Source: Psychrobacter immobilis (lineage in GTDB: Bacteria; Pseudomonadota; Gammaproteobacteria; Pseudomonadales; Moraxellaceae). From it: a stretch of 64,000 nt of DNA. The stretch covers positions 62,001 through 126,000 of the forward strand of contig NZ_CAJHAD010000005.1 of NCBI RefSeq assembly GCF_904846285.1, in the 5' to 3' direction. The position numbers and the translations under genes were made by a program. Positions 51,559-60,050 of this stretch are shown here, piece by piece (position 1 is the stretch's first letter; each line of letters opens with the position of its first letter). The notes below the pieces were generated by a model. The model did no database searches, was not told the DNA's origin, and saw nothing but the letters and a program-made list of their open reading frames with translations.

Positions 51559-52371
51559 ATGCACGCTATTGCCACTTACCAGTATGAGACATTACAAGTC
51601 AGCGCGACCGACAATATAATAACGGTGACCATCAATCGACCGGAAAAAAAGAACGCCATGAGCTTTAAAGTGGTCGAAGAGTTGATAGCAGTCGCCGGTC
51701 GTATCAGTAGAGATAAAAGCGTACGCGCGGTGATCCTTAATGGCGCGGAAGGCACGTTTTGTGCTGGTATCGATTTGGGCGATTTAAACCATCCTAAAAA
51801 TCAAGCCTTTGCGCTATGGGAGCTGGTTAAACCTTGGCAAAGTCTATTTCAACGCGTCTGCTTGGTTTGGCGTGATGTCCCTGTGCCAGTGATTGCCGTG
51901 CTAGAAGGCTACTGCATTGGCGCAGGCTTACAACTGGCGCTGGCCTGTGATGTGCGTATCAGCCATCCTGATTGTGAACTGTCGATTATGGAGGCCAAGT
52001 GGGGGCTGGTACCTGACATGGGCTTAACGCAATCAGGGTTTGGCGTGGTACGCGCTGATATCTTAAAAGAGCTGGCAATGACGGCTCGTACCGTGAATGG
52101 CGAAGAAGGCAAAGCGCTTGGATTGGTCAGCCATTGTAGTGAGACGCCACTTGAGGAGGCGCAAAAGCTTGCTGCCGAGTTTGCTGAGCGTTCACCCGAT
52201 GCAGTGCTGGCAAGTAAGCGCGTTATCAATGCCATGTTCCAACAGCCAGCTACGACACTATATAAAGAAAAATTCTGGCAGTTAAAAATGATGTTCGGTC
52301 GCAACCGTAAACTGGCGCTTAGAAAAGCCAAGCAAGCCAGTACCGCTTTTGGAAAACGTCAATTCCATTAG
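51559..52371 (+). CDS. enoyl-CoA hydratase/isomerase (crotonase) family protein
   Basis: The 270-residue crotonase-fold protein contains the oxyanion-hole segments GAEGTFCAGIDLGDL (near 60) and EGYCIGAGLQLALACDVRI (near 114), with WGLVPDMG near 147 carrying the usual acidic position. It likely hydrates or isomerises an acyl-CoA. The length and the FARR-like C-terminus fit a crotonase/enoyl-CoA hydratase annotation, but the substrate is not determined. AAGGA is five bases from ATG 51559, which is better than ATG 51532. A terminator follows. Confidence 0.85.
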   Translation: MHAIATYQYETLQVSATDNIITVTINRPEKKNAMSFKVVEELIAVAGRISRDKSVRAVILNGAEGTFCAGIDLGDLNHPKNQAFALWELVKPWQSLFQRVCLVWRDVPVPVIAVLEGYCIGAGLQLALACDVRISHPDCELSIMEAKWGLVPDMGLTQSGFGVVRADILKELAMTARTVNGEEGKALGLVSHCSETPLEEAQKLAAEFAERSPDAVLASKRVINAMFQQPATTLYKEKFWQLKMMFGRNRKLALRKAKQASTAFGKRQFH

Positions 52372-52451
52372 AAAAATGAGTCATATTTAGCCACTGTATT
52401 TGAGTGATACAGGTTTATTTTATTCACATCAAGCATCTATTGAATTATAAG

Positions 52452-52482
52452 CAGATAGTGCAATATAGCATTATCTGTTTTT
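52452..52482 (+). terminator. intrinsic terminator after the crotonase gene
   Basis: CAGATAGTGC at 52452-52461 pairs with GCATTATCTG at 52468-52477 (one G-T pair), followed by five T. Confidence 0.85.
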
Positions 52483-52489
52483 CTAGACG

Positions 52490-52527
52490 GCTTGCGTCGC
52501 AGCCTGAATGTCTGCTTGCGTCGCTGC
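52490..52527 (+). repeat. spaced 14-bp direct repeats before the MFS gene
   Basis: GCTTGCGTCGCAGC at 52490-52503 and GCTTGCGTCGCTGC at 52514-52527 differ by one base and are 24 bases apart. They are GC-rich in an AT-rich spacer; function unknown. Confidence 0.6.
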
Positions 52528-52659
52528 TTGTCAGTATGCATGATTGTTTGTAGAAGTTATTTTTAACAAAGCTTGGTTTAAAATAAAAGCTTATTAAAAT
52601 TACAAAACAAACCCCGCATCAATAATAAAATAATCATCACTCTATCATATGGTCTAACT

Positions 52660-53919
52660 ATGTCTGCTCCAAAATCCTCCCTGCCTAATAAACCAAATGC
52701 TGCTGACCGAGTCCGTTCTGCTGATTTACCCGTTGCATGGATTATGATGCTTGGGCTTATCGTAGCAGTCGGACCATTATCAATTGATATGTATCTGCCT
52801 GCATTACCGTCGATGGCAGATGATTTTGGTGTCTCAACTGCATTTATGGCCAACTCTGTTCCTGCTTATTTTGTCGGTTTAGTATTTGGTCAACTGTTTT
52901 ATGGTCCCTTTAGTGATCGCGTCGGTCGCGTTAAACCTTTATATATCGGTATGACCTTATATGTGATTGCCTCGATTGTTTGCGCGACTACCGATAATGA
53001 ATACGTATTGTTTGTCGGTCGAACCTTTCAAGCGCTTGGTGCGTGCGTTGGTGCGGTTGTGACTCGCGCGGCAATCAGGGATCGTCTGACAGCCAAACAA
53101 ACGGCCAAAGCTTTTTCCATTATGATATTGGTGATGGGCTTAGCACCGATATTAGCGCCATCCCTTGGTGCCTTATTTTTACAGTTCTTTAGTTGGCATT
53201 CTATCTTTTGGTTTTTGGCGGCTTTTGGCACGCTAAACTTATTACTCACCAAGTTCTTCTTTTTTGAGACGCTTACTGAAGAAAACCGAAATGTTCGTCC
53301 TGCCAAAGAAGTACTCAGTCAATATTGGGATTTATTAAAAGACCCGACTTTTAACTATCCAGCGATTGGCGGCGGCTTATTAATGGGGGCTATGTTTGTC
53401 TATATTAGCTCGGCTTCTGAATTAATCATGGATACTTATGGTGTCTCAGCCACGCATTTTGGATGGTTATTTGGTATGAATGCGGCAGGGTTTGTAGGAT
53501 TAACCCAGCTGAATCAATGGCTGACTAATCGTTTTCGTATTTTAAGTATCCTGCGGTTTGGGGCGATGATGCAGGTCATTTCTGCCGGGGCGTTATTTGT
53601 AACAGGTATAGTCTTTGGTACGGATGCATGGTTGCCGCTGGTTTTAGCCTGTATTTTCTTCTGTATTGCGGGCTTAGGTCTGACGCAGCCAAACGCATCG
53701 GCGATTGCACTCGCTTTTCAAAAGCGCCGCGCTGGCATGGCAAGTGCGATGCAAGGCTCGTTGATGTTTTCGGTTGGTATTTTTGGCGGTCTATTATTAA
53801 ACTTATTTCCTGTCAATCCGGTGCTAAAAATAGGTATCGCGATGTTTGCGCTGATGAGTCTTGGCACTTATTTAATTTGGCAAATAGACCGTAATTTGAA
53901 TTTGGATAATGCGGATTGA
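52660..53919 (+). CDS. Bcr/CflA family drug-resistance MFS transporter
   Basis: The 419-residue membrane protein has twelve predicted membrane segments. SIDMYLPALPSM near residue 43 and YGPFSDRVGRVKPL near 82 (the MFS motif A) mark the Bcr/CflA multidrug efflux branch of the major facilitator superfamily, driven by the proton gradient. Substrates are not predictable; family members export chloramphenicol, bicyclomycin or sulfonamides. There is no obvious Shine-Dalgarno. It is transcribed alone, with a terminator after it. Confidence 0.88.
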   Translation: MSAPKSSLPNKPNAADRVRSADLPVAWIMMLGLIVAVGPLSIDMYLPALPSMADDFGVSTAFMANSVPAYFVGLVFGQLFYGPFSDRVGRVKPLYIGMTLYVIASIVCATTDNEYVLFVGRTFQALGACVGAVVTRAAIRDRLTAKQTAKAFSIMILVMGLAPILAPSLGALFLQFFSWHSIFWFLAAFGTLNLLLTKFFFFETLTEENRNVRPAKEVLSQYWDLLKDPTFNYPAIGGGLLMGAMFVYISSASELIMDTYGVSATHFGWLFGMNAAGFVGLTQLNQWLTNRFRILSILRFGAMMQVISAGALFVTGIVFGTDAWLPLVLACIFFCIAGLGLTQPNASAIALAFQKRRAGMASAMQGSLMFSVGIFGGLLLNLFPVNPVLKIGIAMFALMSLGTYLIWQIDRNLNLDNAD

Positions 53920-54303
53920 TTAATCGATAAATTTCATTCAATTTTAGTTTTCGTAAAAAAGTATTCAGTGCGTCGCAAACGCTTGGATACTTTTTTTATG
54001 TCTGTCATTTCCTTTGGTTTTTCCTGCATTATCGATTTTTTACTCAATAAATACATTTCTAATGAATATTTGTTTGTTAAATCTTTAAGTAATGACTTCG
54101 TTCGCACCTACCGTTCTATATACGTTTATTGTTATATATGAAAATATGTGCGGTATAACCAAACAAAAAAGTTGCAATAGTTGAGTTGCTCAATTATCAT
54201 CCAACGTAATTTTCTGTAATCAAATGTTGTTAATGTATTAAGTAGATTTTAAAAGGCAATTTTCACCCGTTCTCAATCGCATATTGGGACTTAAGGATAG
54301 GAT
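53920..54303 (+). other. terminator and leader region before the chemosensory-like operon
   Basis: After the MFS terminator the spacer is AT-rich. An inverted repeat, ATAGTTGAG and CTCAATTAT around TTG, lies at 54177-54197, about 107 bases before the start of the operon. It could be an operator. AGGATAGG serves the ATG at 54304. Confidence 0.5.
53955..53997 (+). terminator. intrinsic terminator after the MFS gene
   Basis: AAAAAAGTATTCAGTGCGT pairs with ACGCTTGGATACTTTTTT, with a few mismatches, around a short loop, then a T-run. Confidence 0.8.
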
Positions 54304-55176
54304 ATGAAGCAGTTATATAGAGTATTGCCAATTGTACTTAGCGTCGGTTTGTTTGGATGCGGTAACTCTGCAACTCAAGACAACGCCAATACAAAGAGTG
54401 TTACCGATAATAAAGATAATTTTGTCAGTCAGCTACCTGATACAGCACCAGTGATAAAAGTTGCGACTACAGGCACGACACCGCCATTTTCCTTCCAAGA
54501 TGACTACGGCAACATGCAGGGCATTGATATTGATGTGATCCGTGCTATCGGTGAGGAACAAGGATTTAAGGTCGAGTTTTATAAAGAAACCTTCCAAAAT
54601 ATGTTTGATAGCGTGGAATCAGGCAATCGTGATATGGCGCTTGCTGGTATTTCTTATAAAGATGAACGAGCGACGCGATACGGCCTATCGAAACCTTATT
54701 TCTTTAACCCATCAGCCATTATGTATGCTAACAATAATTTAAAAATCAATAGTTTAGAAGACTTAAGAGGTATGCGTGTTGGTGGTATGGAAAATGGCAA
54801 GTCGGTAGATGATATCAAAAAAGTTGGTAGCTATGGCGAGCTATCTACCAGAGAAACGGCGTTTTTATTATATGAAGACCTCATGCAAGGGAAGGTCGAT
54901 GCCATTCTCCATGATTTACCTATTTGGCAGTATACGGCAAAAATCCATCCTGAATATAAGGTCACTATTGTGCCTTATGAAGGGGAAGATGTGCCTGAAG
55001 CACAGCAAGTAATCATGATGGCAAAAGGCAATACTAAGCTTATCAAGAACGTTAATGAAGGTATTACCAAGCTTAAGACCAAAGGTAGATTCAAAGAAAT
55101 TGAAAAGCAGTGGTTAGGTGACAGCATACCAGCTATCAATAGCACTTCTACCACTCCCACTCAGCAAGCGAACTAA
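54304..55176 (+). CDS. family 3 solute-binding lipoprotein
   Basis: The 290-residue precursor has a lipoprotein signal peptide with LFGC (Cys19), then a polar linker. From about 45 it has an SBP_bac_3 fold like amino-acid binding proteins: TTGTTPPFSFQDDYGNMQGI, then DVIRAIGEEQGF, GISYKDERA and the C-terminal FKEIEKQWLGD. No ABC permease or ATPase gene is present nearby. Instead the next gene, after 12 bases, is a sensor kinase, whose binding site AAGGA overlaps the stop. The protein is therefore more likely a ligand receptor for that kinase than part of a transporter, which is inference from position. Confidence 0.85.
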   Translation: MKQLYRVLPIVLSVGLFGCGNSATQDNANTKSVTDNKDNFVSQLPDTAPVIKVATTGTTPPFSFQDDYGNMQGIDIDVIRAIGEEQGFKVEFYKETFQNMFDSVESGNRDMALAGISYKDERATRYGLSKPYFFNPSAIMYANNNLKINSLEDLRGMRVGGMENGKSVDDIKKVGSYGELSTRETAFLLYEDLMQGKVDAILHDLPIWQYTAKIHPEYKVTIVPYEGEDVPEAQQVIMMAKGNTKLIKNVNEGITKLKTKGRFKEIEKQWLGDSIPAINSTSTTPTQQAN

Positions 55177-55188
55177 GGAATACTGAAG

Positions 55189-57393
55189 ATGGCTACCCCT
55201 TATAATACTGACAATAAACGCTATCGCAGTCTAATTATTTCAATTGCACTGTTTTTATCCTTGATTGGCGCTTTGCTGGCATTTACTTTCTATACCTCGA
55301 GTCTCTTAGAGCGAAACACGGTCTTGATTGATCGAACTAACCAAGTTGCAAACAGTGCGCAAGCAGTAATTAAAGACTTGTTTGACTTAGATAACAGCTA
55401 CGGTGAAGACACCAACTCTCCACATATTCAGCGAGTTTTAGAGCGTTTGGAGCAGGACACGGCATTAATTACAAGCTCTATCGCTGCTCTTGAACAAGGC
55501 GGTACGATTACTAGCGTCGATGGCAAAAGCTATGATCTTCCAAAAGTTAATCGTCAGTCTCAAATTAAAGTAACTGAAGCCAATAATGAATGGAGACTTT
55601 TAGAACCCAAAATTCAAGCTTATCTAAAAGATGCTGATAACGTCATGGTTGACTCTTCAGATAATTTGACTCAGGCGGTTGAACAGGCAAAGACTTCAAG
55701 TTTGTTTATTAACGAGTCGTTAGACCAACTTACCGATGAAGTGTTTATCAACGCTGAACGCCAAGCAGATACCATTCGTCTGATTCAGATATTGGGTGTT
55801 GCGGCTATTTTTGCTTACTTCCTAATTTTCGTATTCTTCTTTGTACGTCGTCTGCGTGATACCGATGCTGAAGCATTGGCTGCTCGTCGCGAAACGCAAG
55901 AAATTATGGAAACCGTCAATACCGGTCTATTCCTGTTAGATAAAGACTTGAATATTGGTCAGCAGCATTCACGTGCTCTAAACGGCATTATTGGTGAAGA
56001 AAGACTGTCAGGTGAAAACTTTGCCGATGTACTACGTGGCCGTATTTCAGACAAAGATTTGAAAACCACGCGTCAGTTTATCGAGCAGCTGTACAACCCA
56101 CGTGTCAAAGAGAAATTGGTTGATTCTTTAAACCCATTGCATAAAGTTATGCTGCACAATGCTTCTGGCGAAGAGAGCACCACAAGCCGCTTCCTAGACT
56201 TTAAGTTTTCACGCGTTTATGAAGACAAAGACATTGCCCGCATTTTGGTCAACGTTAATGACGTCTCAGATGCTGTTTATCTAGAGCAGCGCTTAGAAAA
56301 AGAGCGTTCGCAAAATGACATGCAAATTGAGATGTTGACCACCATCTTAAACGTCAATCCAAAAATTATTAATGAGTTTATTAATAACACCAAAGCTCAT
56401 ATCGATAAGATGAACAACATTTTGAAAAACCCTGGTAGCTCGCAGTTTGAGCTTGAAGGTAAGCTGAATGCGATTTATCGTGAAATGCACAGCTTAAAAG
56501 GTGAAGCGTCGGCACTTAAGCTGCACAGCTTTACTAAAATCGCCTCAGACGCTGAAGACAAACTGGATGCATTGCAAAATCAGGGCAAACTATCAGGTAA
56601 TAATTTCTTACCACTGGCTGTCCATTTGGATGACTTACTCAGCCTCTCGAATACTATTGAGACATTAGGTGAGCGCATCAACCAAGCTGCGCCAAAGAAT
56701 AATGCTAGCACTCAGCCGATGACAAAAGCACCTGTGGCCGCGAGTTCATCAATCGCTACCCATGCGCCAACAGCAAATAAATCAATTGAGACTGCGTCTT
56801 TTGCCGGTGGCAATAACATTGATTTGAGTGATGATTCAGCGGATGAGCAGTTAGCCTACTATCAAGATTTTGCGCAAGATATCGCGGTTAGACAAGGCAA
56901 ACAAGTACAGCTAAATGGTCATAATTTAGCGCACGTTACTATCCCTGAAAGTCTTAAAAAACCGGTTCGGGAAATCAGTATTCAATTGTTACGTAATGCG
57001 GTGGTACATGGGGTTGAGTCTCCTAAAGCGCGTCAGGCTGTTGGTAAATCTGCGATTGGTAGTATTGACTTAGAGATGCAGCGTGACGCTCAAAACTTAA
57101 TGATCGTGTTACAAGATGACGGTCAGGGTATCAACTACGAAGGCATCCGTAATAAATTAATCGCCGATGGTCGCTTCAGTTATGAAGAGGCAAGCGCCCT
57201 TACTGAGGGTGATTTGCTTAAAACGTTATTTTCTTCAGGGTTCTCGACCAAAGAGCATGCGGATGAAGATGGTGGACGCGGCGTGGGCTTAGATGTCATC
57301 AAGGCTTTAGTAAAAGAATATGACGGTAAGCTTAATGTAAACAGTAAGCTTGGCAAAATGACCCGTTTTGTCATTACCTTACCGATCGCGTAA
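55189..57393 (+). CDS. membrane-bound CheA-like histidine kinase (Hpt plus ATPase, no CheW domain)
   Basis: The 734-residue protein has TM1 (about 15-36), a periplasmic domain of about 160 residues, and TM2 (about 198-221). A PAS-like region (about 240-365) follows. An Hpt-type helical bundle carries His434 in REMHSLKGEASAL. After a Ser/Thr/Ala linker comes a CheA-type ATPase domain (about 585-734) with LLRNAVVHGVESP, DDGQGIN, LFSSGFSTKE and GGRGVGLDVI. It stops right after the ATPase domain, so the CheW-binding P5 domain of CheA is absent, as is a clear dimerisation P3 helix pair. It probably senses through the periplasmic domain, perhaps with the upstream binding protein, and phosphorylates the next gene's product. 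Confidence 0.88.
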   Translation: MATPYNTDNKRYRSLIISIALFLSLIGALLAFTFYTSSLLERNTVLIDRTNQVANSAQAVIKDLFDLDNSYGEDTNSPHIQRVLERLEQDTALITSSIAALEQGGTITSVDGKSYDLPKVNRQSQIKVTEANNEWRLLEPKIQAYLKDADNVMVDSSDNLTQAVEQAKTSSLFINESLDQLTDEVFINAERQADTIRLIQILGVAAIFAYFLIFVFFFVRRLRDTDAEALAARRETQEIMETVNTGLFLLDKDLNIGQQHSRALNGIIGEERLSGENFADVLRGRISDKDLKTTRQFIEQLYNPRVKEKLVDSLNPLHKVMLHNASGEESTTSRFLDFKFSRVYEDKDIARILVNVNDVSDAVYLEQRLEKERSQNDMQIEMLTTILNVNPKIINEFINNTKAHIDKMNNILKNPGSSQFELEGKLNAIYREMHSLKGEASALKLHSFTKIASDAEDKLDALQNQGKLSGNNFLPLAVHLDDLLSLSNTIETLGERINQAAPKNNASTQPMTKAPVAASSSIATHAPTANKSIETASFAGGNNIDLSDDSADEQLAYYQDFAQDIAVRQGKQVQLNGHNLAHVTIPESLKKPVREISIQLLRNAVVHGVESPKARQAVGKSAIGSIDLEMQRDAQNLMIVLQDDGQGINYEGIRNKLIADGRFSYEEASALTEGDLLKTLFSSGFSTKEHADEDGGRGVGLDVIKALVKEYDGKLNVNSKLGKMTRFVITLPIA

Positions 57394-57412
57394 TTAAGGA
57401 TAAAGAGACATT

Positions 57413-57775
57413 ATGTACAAATTAATGATTGTTGATGATTCAAATATCATTCGAAACCGTATTCAGCGTGCTTACGATTCAGGTAAGTTTATGCTAGTTG
57501 CGACGGCGACCAGTGGTGTGCAAGCGATTGAGAAATTTAATATTCATCGTCCGGATGTGATTACTATGGATTTAACCATGCCGCAAATGGATGGTCTTGA
57601 ATGCATTGCAAAAATCATTGCGATAGATCCTGAAGTACGGATTTTAGTTGTATCGGCGTTGTCTGATAAATCGACTGGTATTGAAGCTTTGTCACTGGGC
57701 GCGAGCGGATTCTTGTGCAAGCCTTTTTCAGAAGAAGAGCTGGTAGAGTCTTTGTATGAGCTTGTACAAGACTAA
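57413..57775 (+). CDS. single-domain response regulator, CheY-like
   Basis: The 120-residue protein is a complete receiver and nothing else. Acidic D8 and D9, phosphoacceptor D53 (ITMDLTMPQMDG), switch S81 (VVSALS) and K103 (CKPFSE) are in place. There is no DNA-binding, GGDEF or other output domain. It is 19 bases after the kinase gene and AAGGATAAAGAG precedes the ATG. It is very likely the kinase's phosphorylation target and acts by protein contact, as CheY does on a motor or other partner. The partner is not known. Confidence 0.9.
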   Translation: MYKLMIVDDSNIIRNRIQRAYDSGKFMLVATATSGVQAIEKFNIHRPDVITMDLTMPQMDGLECIAKIIAIDPEVRILVVSALSDKSTGIEALSLGASGFLCKPFSEEELVESLYELVQD

Positions 57776-57781
57776 CCTCTA

Positions 57782-57851
57782 GGGTGTGTCCGCCATTTAA
57801 CTCATGAACTTAGCTCGTTTTTATGACTATGTTTAAAATGAAGACATACCC
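57782..57851. mobile_element. candidate small element with inverted ends and TA flanks
   Basis: GGGTGTGTC at 57782-57790 and GACATACCC at 57843-57851 are inverted repeats with one mismatch. TA dinucleotides flank the outer ends (57780-57781 and 57852-57853). The 70-base length and TA flanks resemble a tiny non-autonomous element of the IS630/mariner type, but the internal sequence has no recognised feature. It could also be chance. Confidence 0.35.
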
Positions 57852-57890
57852 TAATCAATTTAGTAAATATATTATGAAAGAACACATATT

Positions 57891-58340
57891 ATGAAAGAGC
57901 AAAAGTTACAAATTTTTGTGAGTATCATTACCAATTATTTTAATCAGTTTGGCAATGAAGAGCTGGTCGTTGATACCCCTTATTTACTAGAAAACCAACA
58001 GCCAAAAGTCCATGACTATACCGGCGTTATTGGTATCTCGGGGGTGCAAAAAGGTGTGGTTTATTTTTCTGCCACCAGCGCGTTATTGGATAGTATTCTA
58101 GATAGTATGGGCGAAACGGATAAAAGCGAAGATAATTTGGTCGATCTTGCAGGTGAGGTTGCCAATACCATATCCGGTAATGCTCGCAACGAGTTTGGCG
58201 CGGAGTTTCACATCTCTGTACCGCTGGTATTTAAAGGCTCACCGCAAAGCATTATCCTACCTAAAAATGGGCGTTCTTTTATCATTCCAGTCAGTTGGCG
58301 CGGTCAAATTGGCGAGATTGTGGTTTGTTTGCAAGATTGA
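57891..58340 (+). CDS. CheX-type phosphatase, first copy
   Basis: The 149-residue protein is of the CheX/CheC-FliY phosphatase fold. The catalytic pattern E-x-x-N is E89 and N92 in LAGEVANTISGNARNEFGAEF. The VDTPYL and WRG motifs are shared with the next gene. CheX removes phosphate from CheY, so this one probably resets the receiver encoded just upstream. It starts 115 bases after that gene. A six-codon frame (ATG 57874) overlaps its start as ATGA and could couple translation. Confidence 0.88.
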   Translation: MKEQKLQIFVSIITNYFNQFGNEELVVDTPYLLENQQPKVHDYTGVIGISGVQKGVVYFSATSALLDSILDSMGETDKSEDNLVDLAGEVANTISGNARNEFGAEFHISVPLVFKGSPQSIILPKNGRSFIIPVSWRGQIGEIVVCLQD

Positions 58341-58381
58341 ATACAATCCCTCATGAAGATCAATATGGACGATAAACGATT

Positions 58382-58831
58382 ATGGTTAATGTAGATAAAT
58401 TAGGCGTCTTTTTAAGCTCGATCAGTGCGTTTTTTGCACAGATTGATGATGAGTCAGTAGTGATTGATACGCCGTATTTGAATAGTAATAAAAATGCCGT
58501 GGGTTATGACTATAGCGGTATGATTAAAATCTCTGGACCGCTTGAAGGCTGCGTTTATGTCAGCGCTCCGAGCACTCTTTTGCGTGAAATCATCAAAGTA
58601 ATGGGCGAGCCTGATTCCTCTATTACGATGATGAAAGACTTATTAGGTGAGATGGCAAATACCATTTCAGGTAACGCCCGTACTGAGTTTGGCGCTGATT
58701 TTATTATCTCACCGCCTAAAATCATCGAAGGCATACCTAGCATTCCTTATTTACCAAAAGACCGCCAAAGCTATGTTACGCCTTTTACATGGCGCGGATA
58801 CAAGGCAGTCATCGGTATTTCTATCGCTTAA
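58382..58831 (+). CDS. CheX-type phosphatase, second copy
   Basis: This 149-residue paralog has the same length as the previous gene and starts 41 bases after it. It keeps E90 and N93 in LLGEMANTISGNARTEFGADF, as well as VIDTPYL and WRG. Outside these blocks the two copies differ substantially, which suggests an old duplication with different roles, such as different partners or affinities. No ribosome binding site is obvious. A terminator follows at 58900, which ends the operon. Confidence 0.88.
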   Translation: MVNVDKLGVFLSSISAFFAQIDDESVVIDTPYLNSNKNAVGYDYSGMIKISGPLEGCVYVSAPSTLLREIIKVMGEPDSSITMMKDLLGEMANTISGNARTEFGADFIISPPKIIEGIPSIPYLPKDRQSYVTPFTWRGYKAVIGISIA

Positions 58832-58899
58832 TTTAACCTGCCGTATAGATTAACCCGCTGTATAGATAGTGAATAATGCTGTAAATAACGATGAGAAGC

Positions 58900-58927
58900 A
58901 AAAACGACGTTAATACGTCGTTTTTTT
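58900..58927 (+). terminator. intrinsic terminator after the CheX operon
   Basis: AAAAACGACGT at 58900-58910 pairs with ACGTCGTTTTT at 58915-58925 around a 4-nt loop, ending in a T-run. It separates the signalling operon from rpsB. Confidence 0.92.
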
Positions 58928-59249
58928 ATGCGTTATCATCCACTTAAGTCTTATAATAGCGCTAGCAGTCACTTAGACTTATATGGTAAAATACAGCGCA
59001 GCTATTTTCATAATTTAGGTTTAGACGTTTTGTCTAAATTTAAAGCTTAGCTCAATTTTTAAACCAACCCATCAAACAATGACACACACATCATGGCAAA
59101 AAATTGCTGGGTGTTTGGCGACTTGATTAATTTGCGTCTAATAGATAGTTACGGTGCTGCGTTATAAGCATTAACTATCAGCAAATGCGTGTCGCTAGAT
59201 AGGCAGTTTTTGTGATGTGGAGGCATAACCCAACCAATAGGAATTTCAC
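58928..59249 (+). promoter_or_regulatory. rpsB promoter and leader region
   Basis: TATAAT at 58952-58957 and TAAAAT at 58987-58992 are possible -10 elements without convincing -35 boxes. The long leader before rpsB fits the position of the S2 autoregulatory leader known in gammaproteobacteria (Rfam t44-type), though I cannot fold it reliably by eye. AGGA precedes the start. Confidence 0.35.
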
Positions 59250-60050
59250 ATGGCTTCAAACAATCCAACCAAAATCGAAATGCGCGACTTATTACAAGCA
59301 GGCGCTCACTTTGGTCACCAAACACGTTTTTGGAATCCAAAAATGGGTCCATACATCTTTGGCGCCCGTAACAAGATTCACATCATCAACCTTGAGCACA
59401 CAGTAAAAGCGTTTAACGAAGCATTGACTTACGTAAACGGCCTAGCTGCTAAGAAAAACAAAGTATTATTTGTTGGTACTAAACGCGCAGCTAGCGGCGT
59501 TATCGCTGAGCAAGCAGCACGCGCTGGCATGCCATACGTTGACCATCGCTGGTTAGGTGGTATGTTGACTAACTGGAAAACTTTACGCCAGTCAATCAAT
59601 CGTCTAAAAGAGCTAGAAAAACAAGCTGAAGACGGTACTTTCGCTAAGCTTACTAAGCGTGAAGCGTTAGAGCGTACTCGTGATATGGAAAAACTTGAGC
59701 GTTCACTAGGCGGTATCAAAGACATGGGCGGTCTACCTGACGCAATCTTCGTTGTAGACGTAGATCATGAAGCGATTGCTATCAAAGAAGCTAAAAATCT
59801 AGGTATCCCAGTTATCGGTATTGTTGATACTAACTCTAACCCAGATAACGTTGATTACATCATCCCAGCTAACGATGATGCTATCCGTGCGGTAACTTTG
59901 TATGTAACTTCTATGGCTGATGCAATCATCGCGGGTAAAGAATACGCACAAACTCAAGCGGGCGGTAAAGTTGACCAAGAAGCACCTGCTGCTGCTGAAG
60001 AAGCGCCAGTTGAAGCTAAAGCTGAAGAATCTGCTACTCCAGCAGAATAA
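59250..60050 (+). CDS. rpsB: 30S ribosomal protein S2
   Basis: S2 binds the head-body junction of the 30S subunit. The 266-residue protein begins with [20 protein letters not shown] (residues 11-30), followed by [15 protein letters not shown] and [13 protein letters not shown] near 95, the S2 signatures. The tail is Ala/Glu-rich and acidic ([17 protein letters not shown]), about 20 residues longer than the E. coli protein. It is followed by tsf, as in nearly all bacteria. Confidence 0.97.
   Translation: MASNNPTKIEMRDLLQAGAHFGHQTRFWNPKMGPYIFGARNKIHIINLEHTVKAFNEALTYVNGLAAKKNKVLFVGTKRAASGVIAEQAARAGMPYVDHRWLGGMLTNWKTLRQSINRLKELEKQAEDGTFAKLTKREALERTRDMEKLERSLGGIKDMGGLPDAIFVVDVDHEAIAIKEAKNLGIPVIGIVDTNSNPDNVDYIIPANDDAIRAVTLYVTSMADAIIAGKEYAQTQAGGKVDQEAPAAAEEAPVEAKAEESATPAE

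Noticed and set aside
54304..55176. Binding-protein gene as part of an ABC transporter
   Set aside because: No permease or ATPase gene is found on either side; the operon continues with signalling genes.
55189..58831. Ordinary Che or Pil-Chp chemotaxis operon
   Set aside because: No CheW, MCP, CheR, CheB or pilus gene is present and the kinase has no CheW-like domain.
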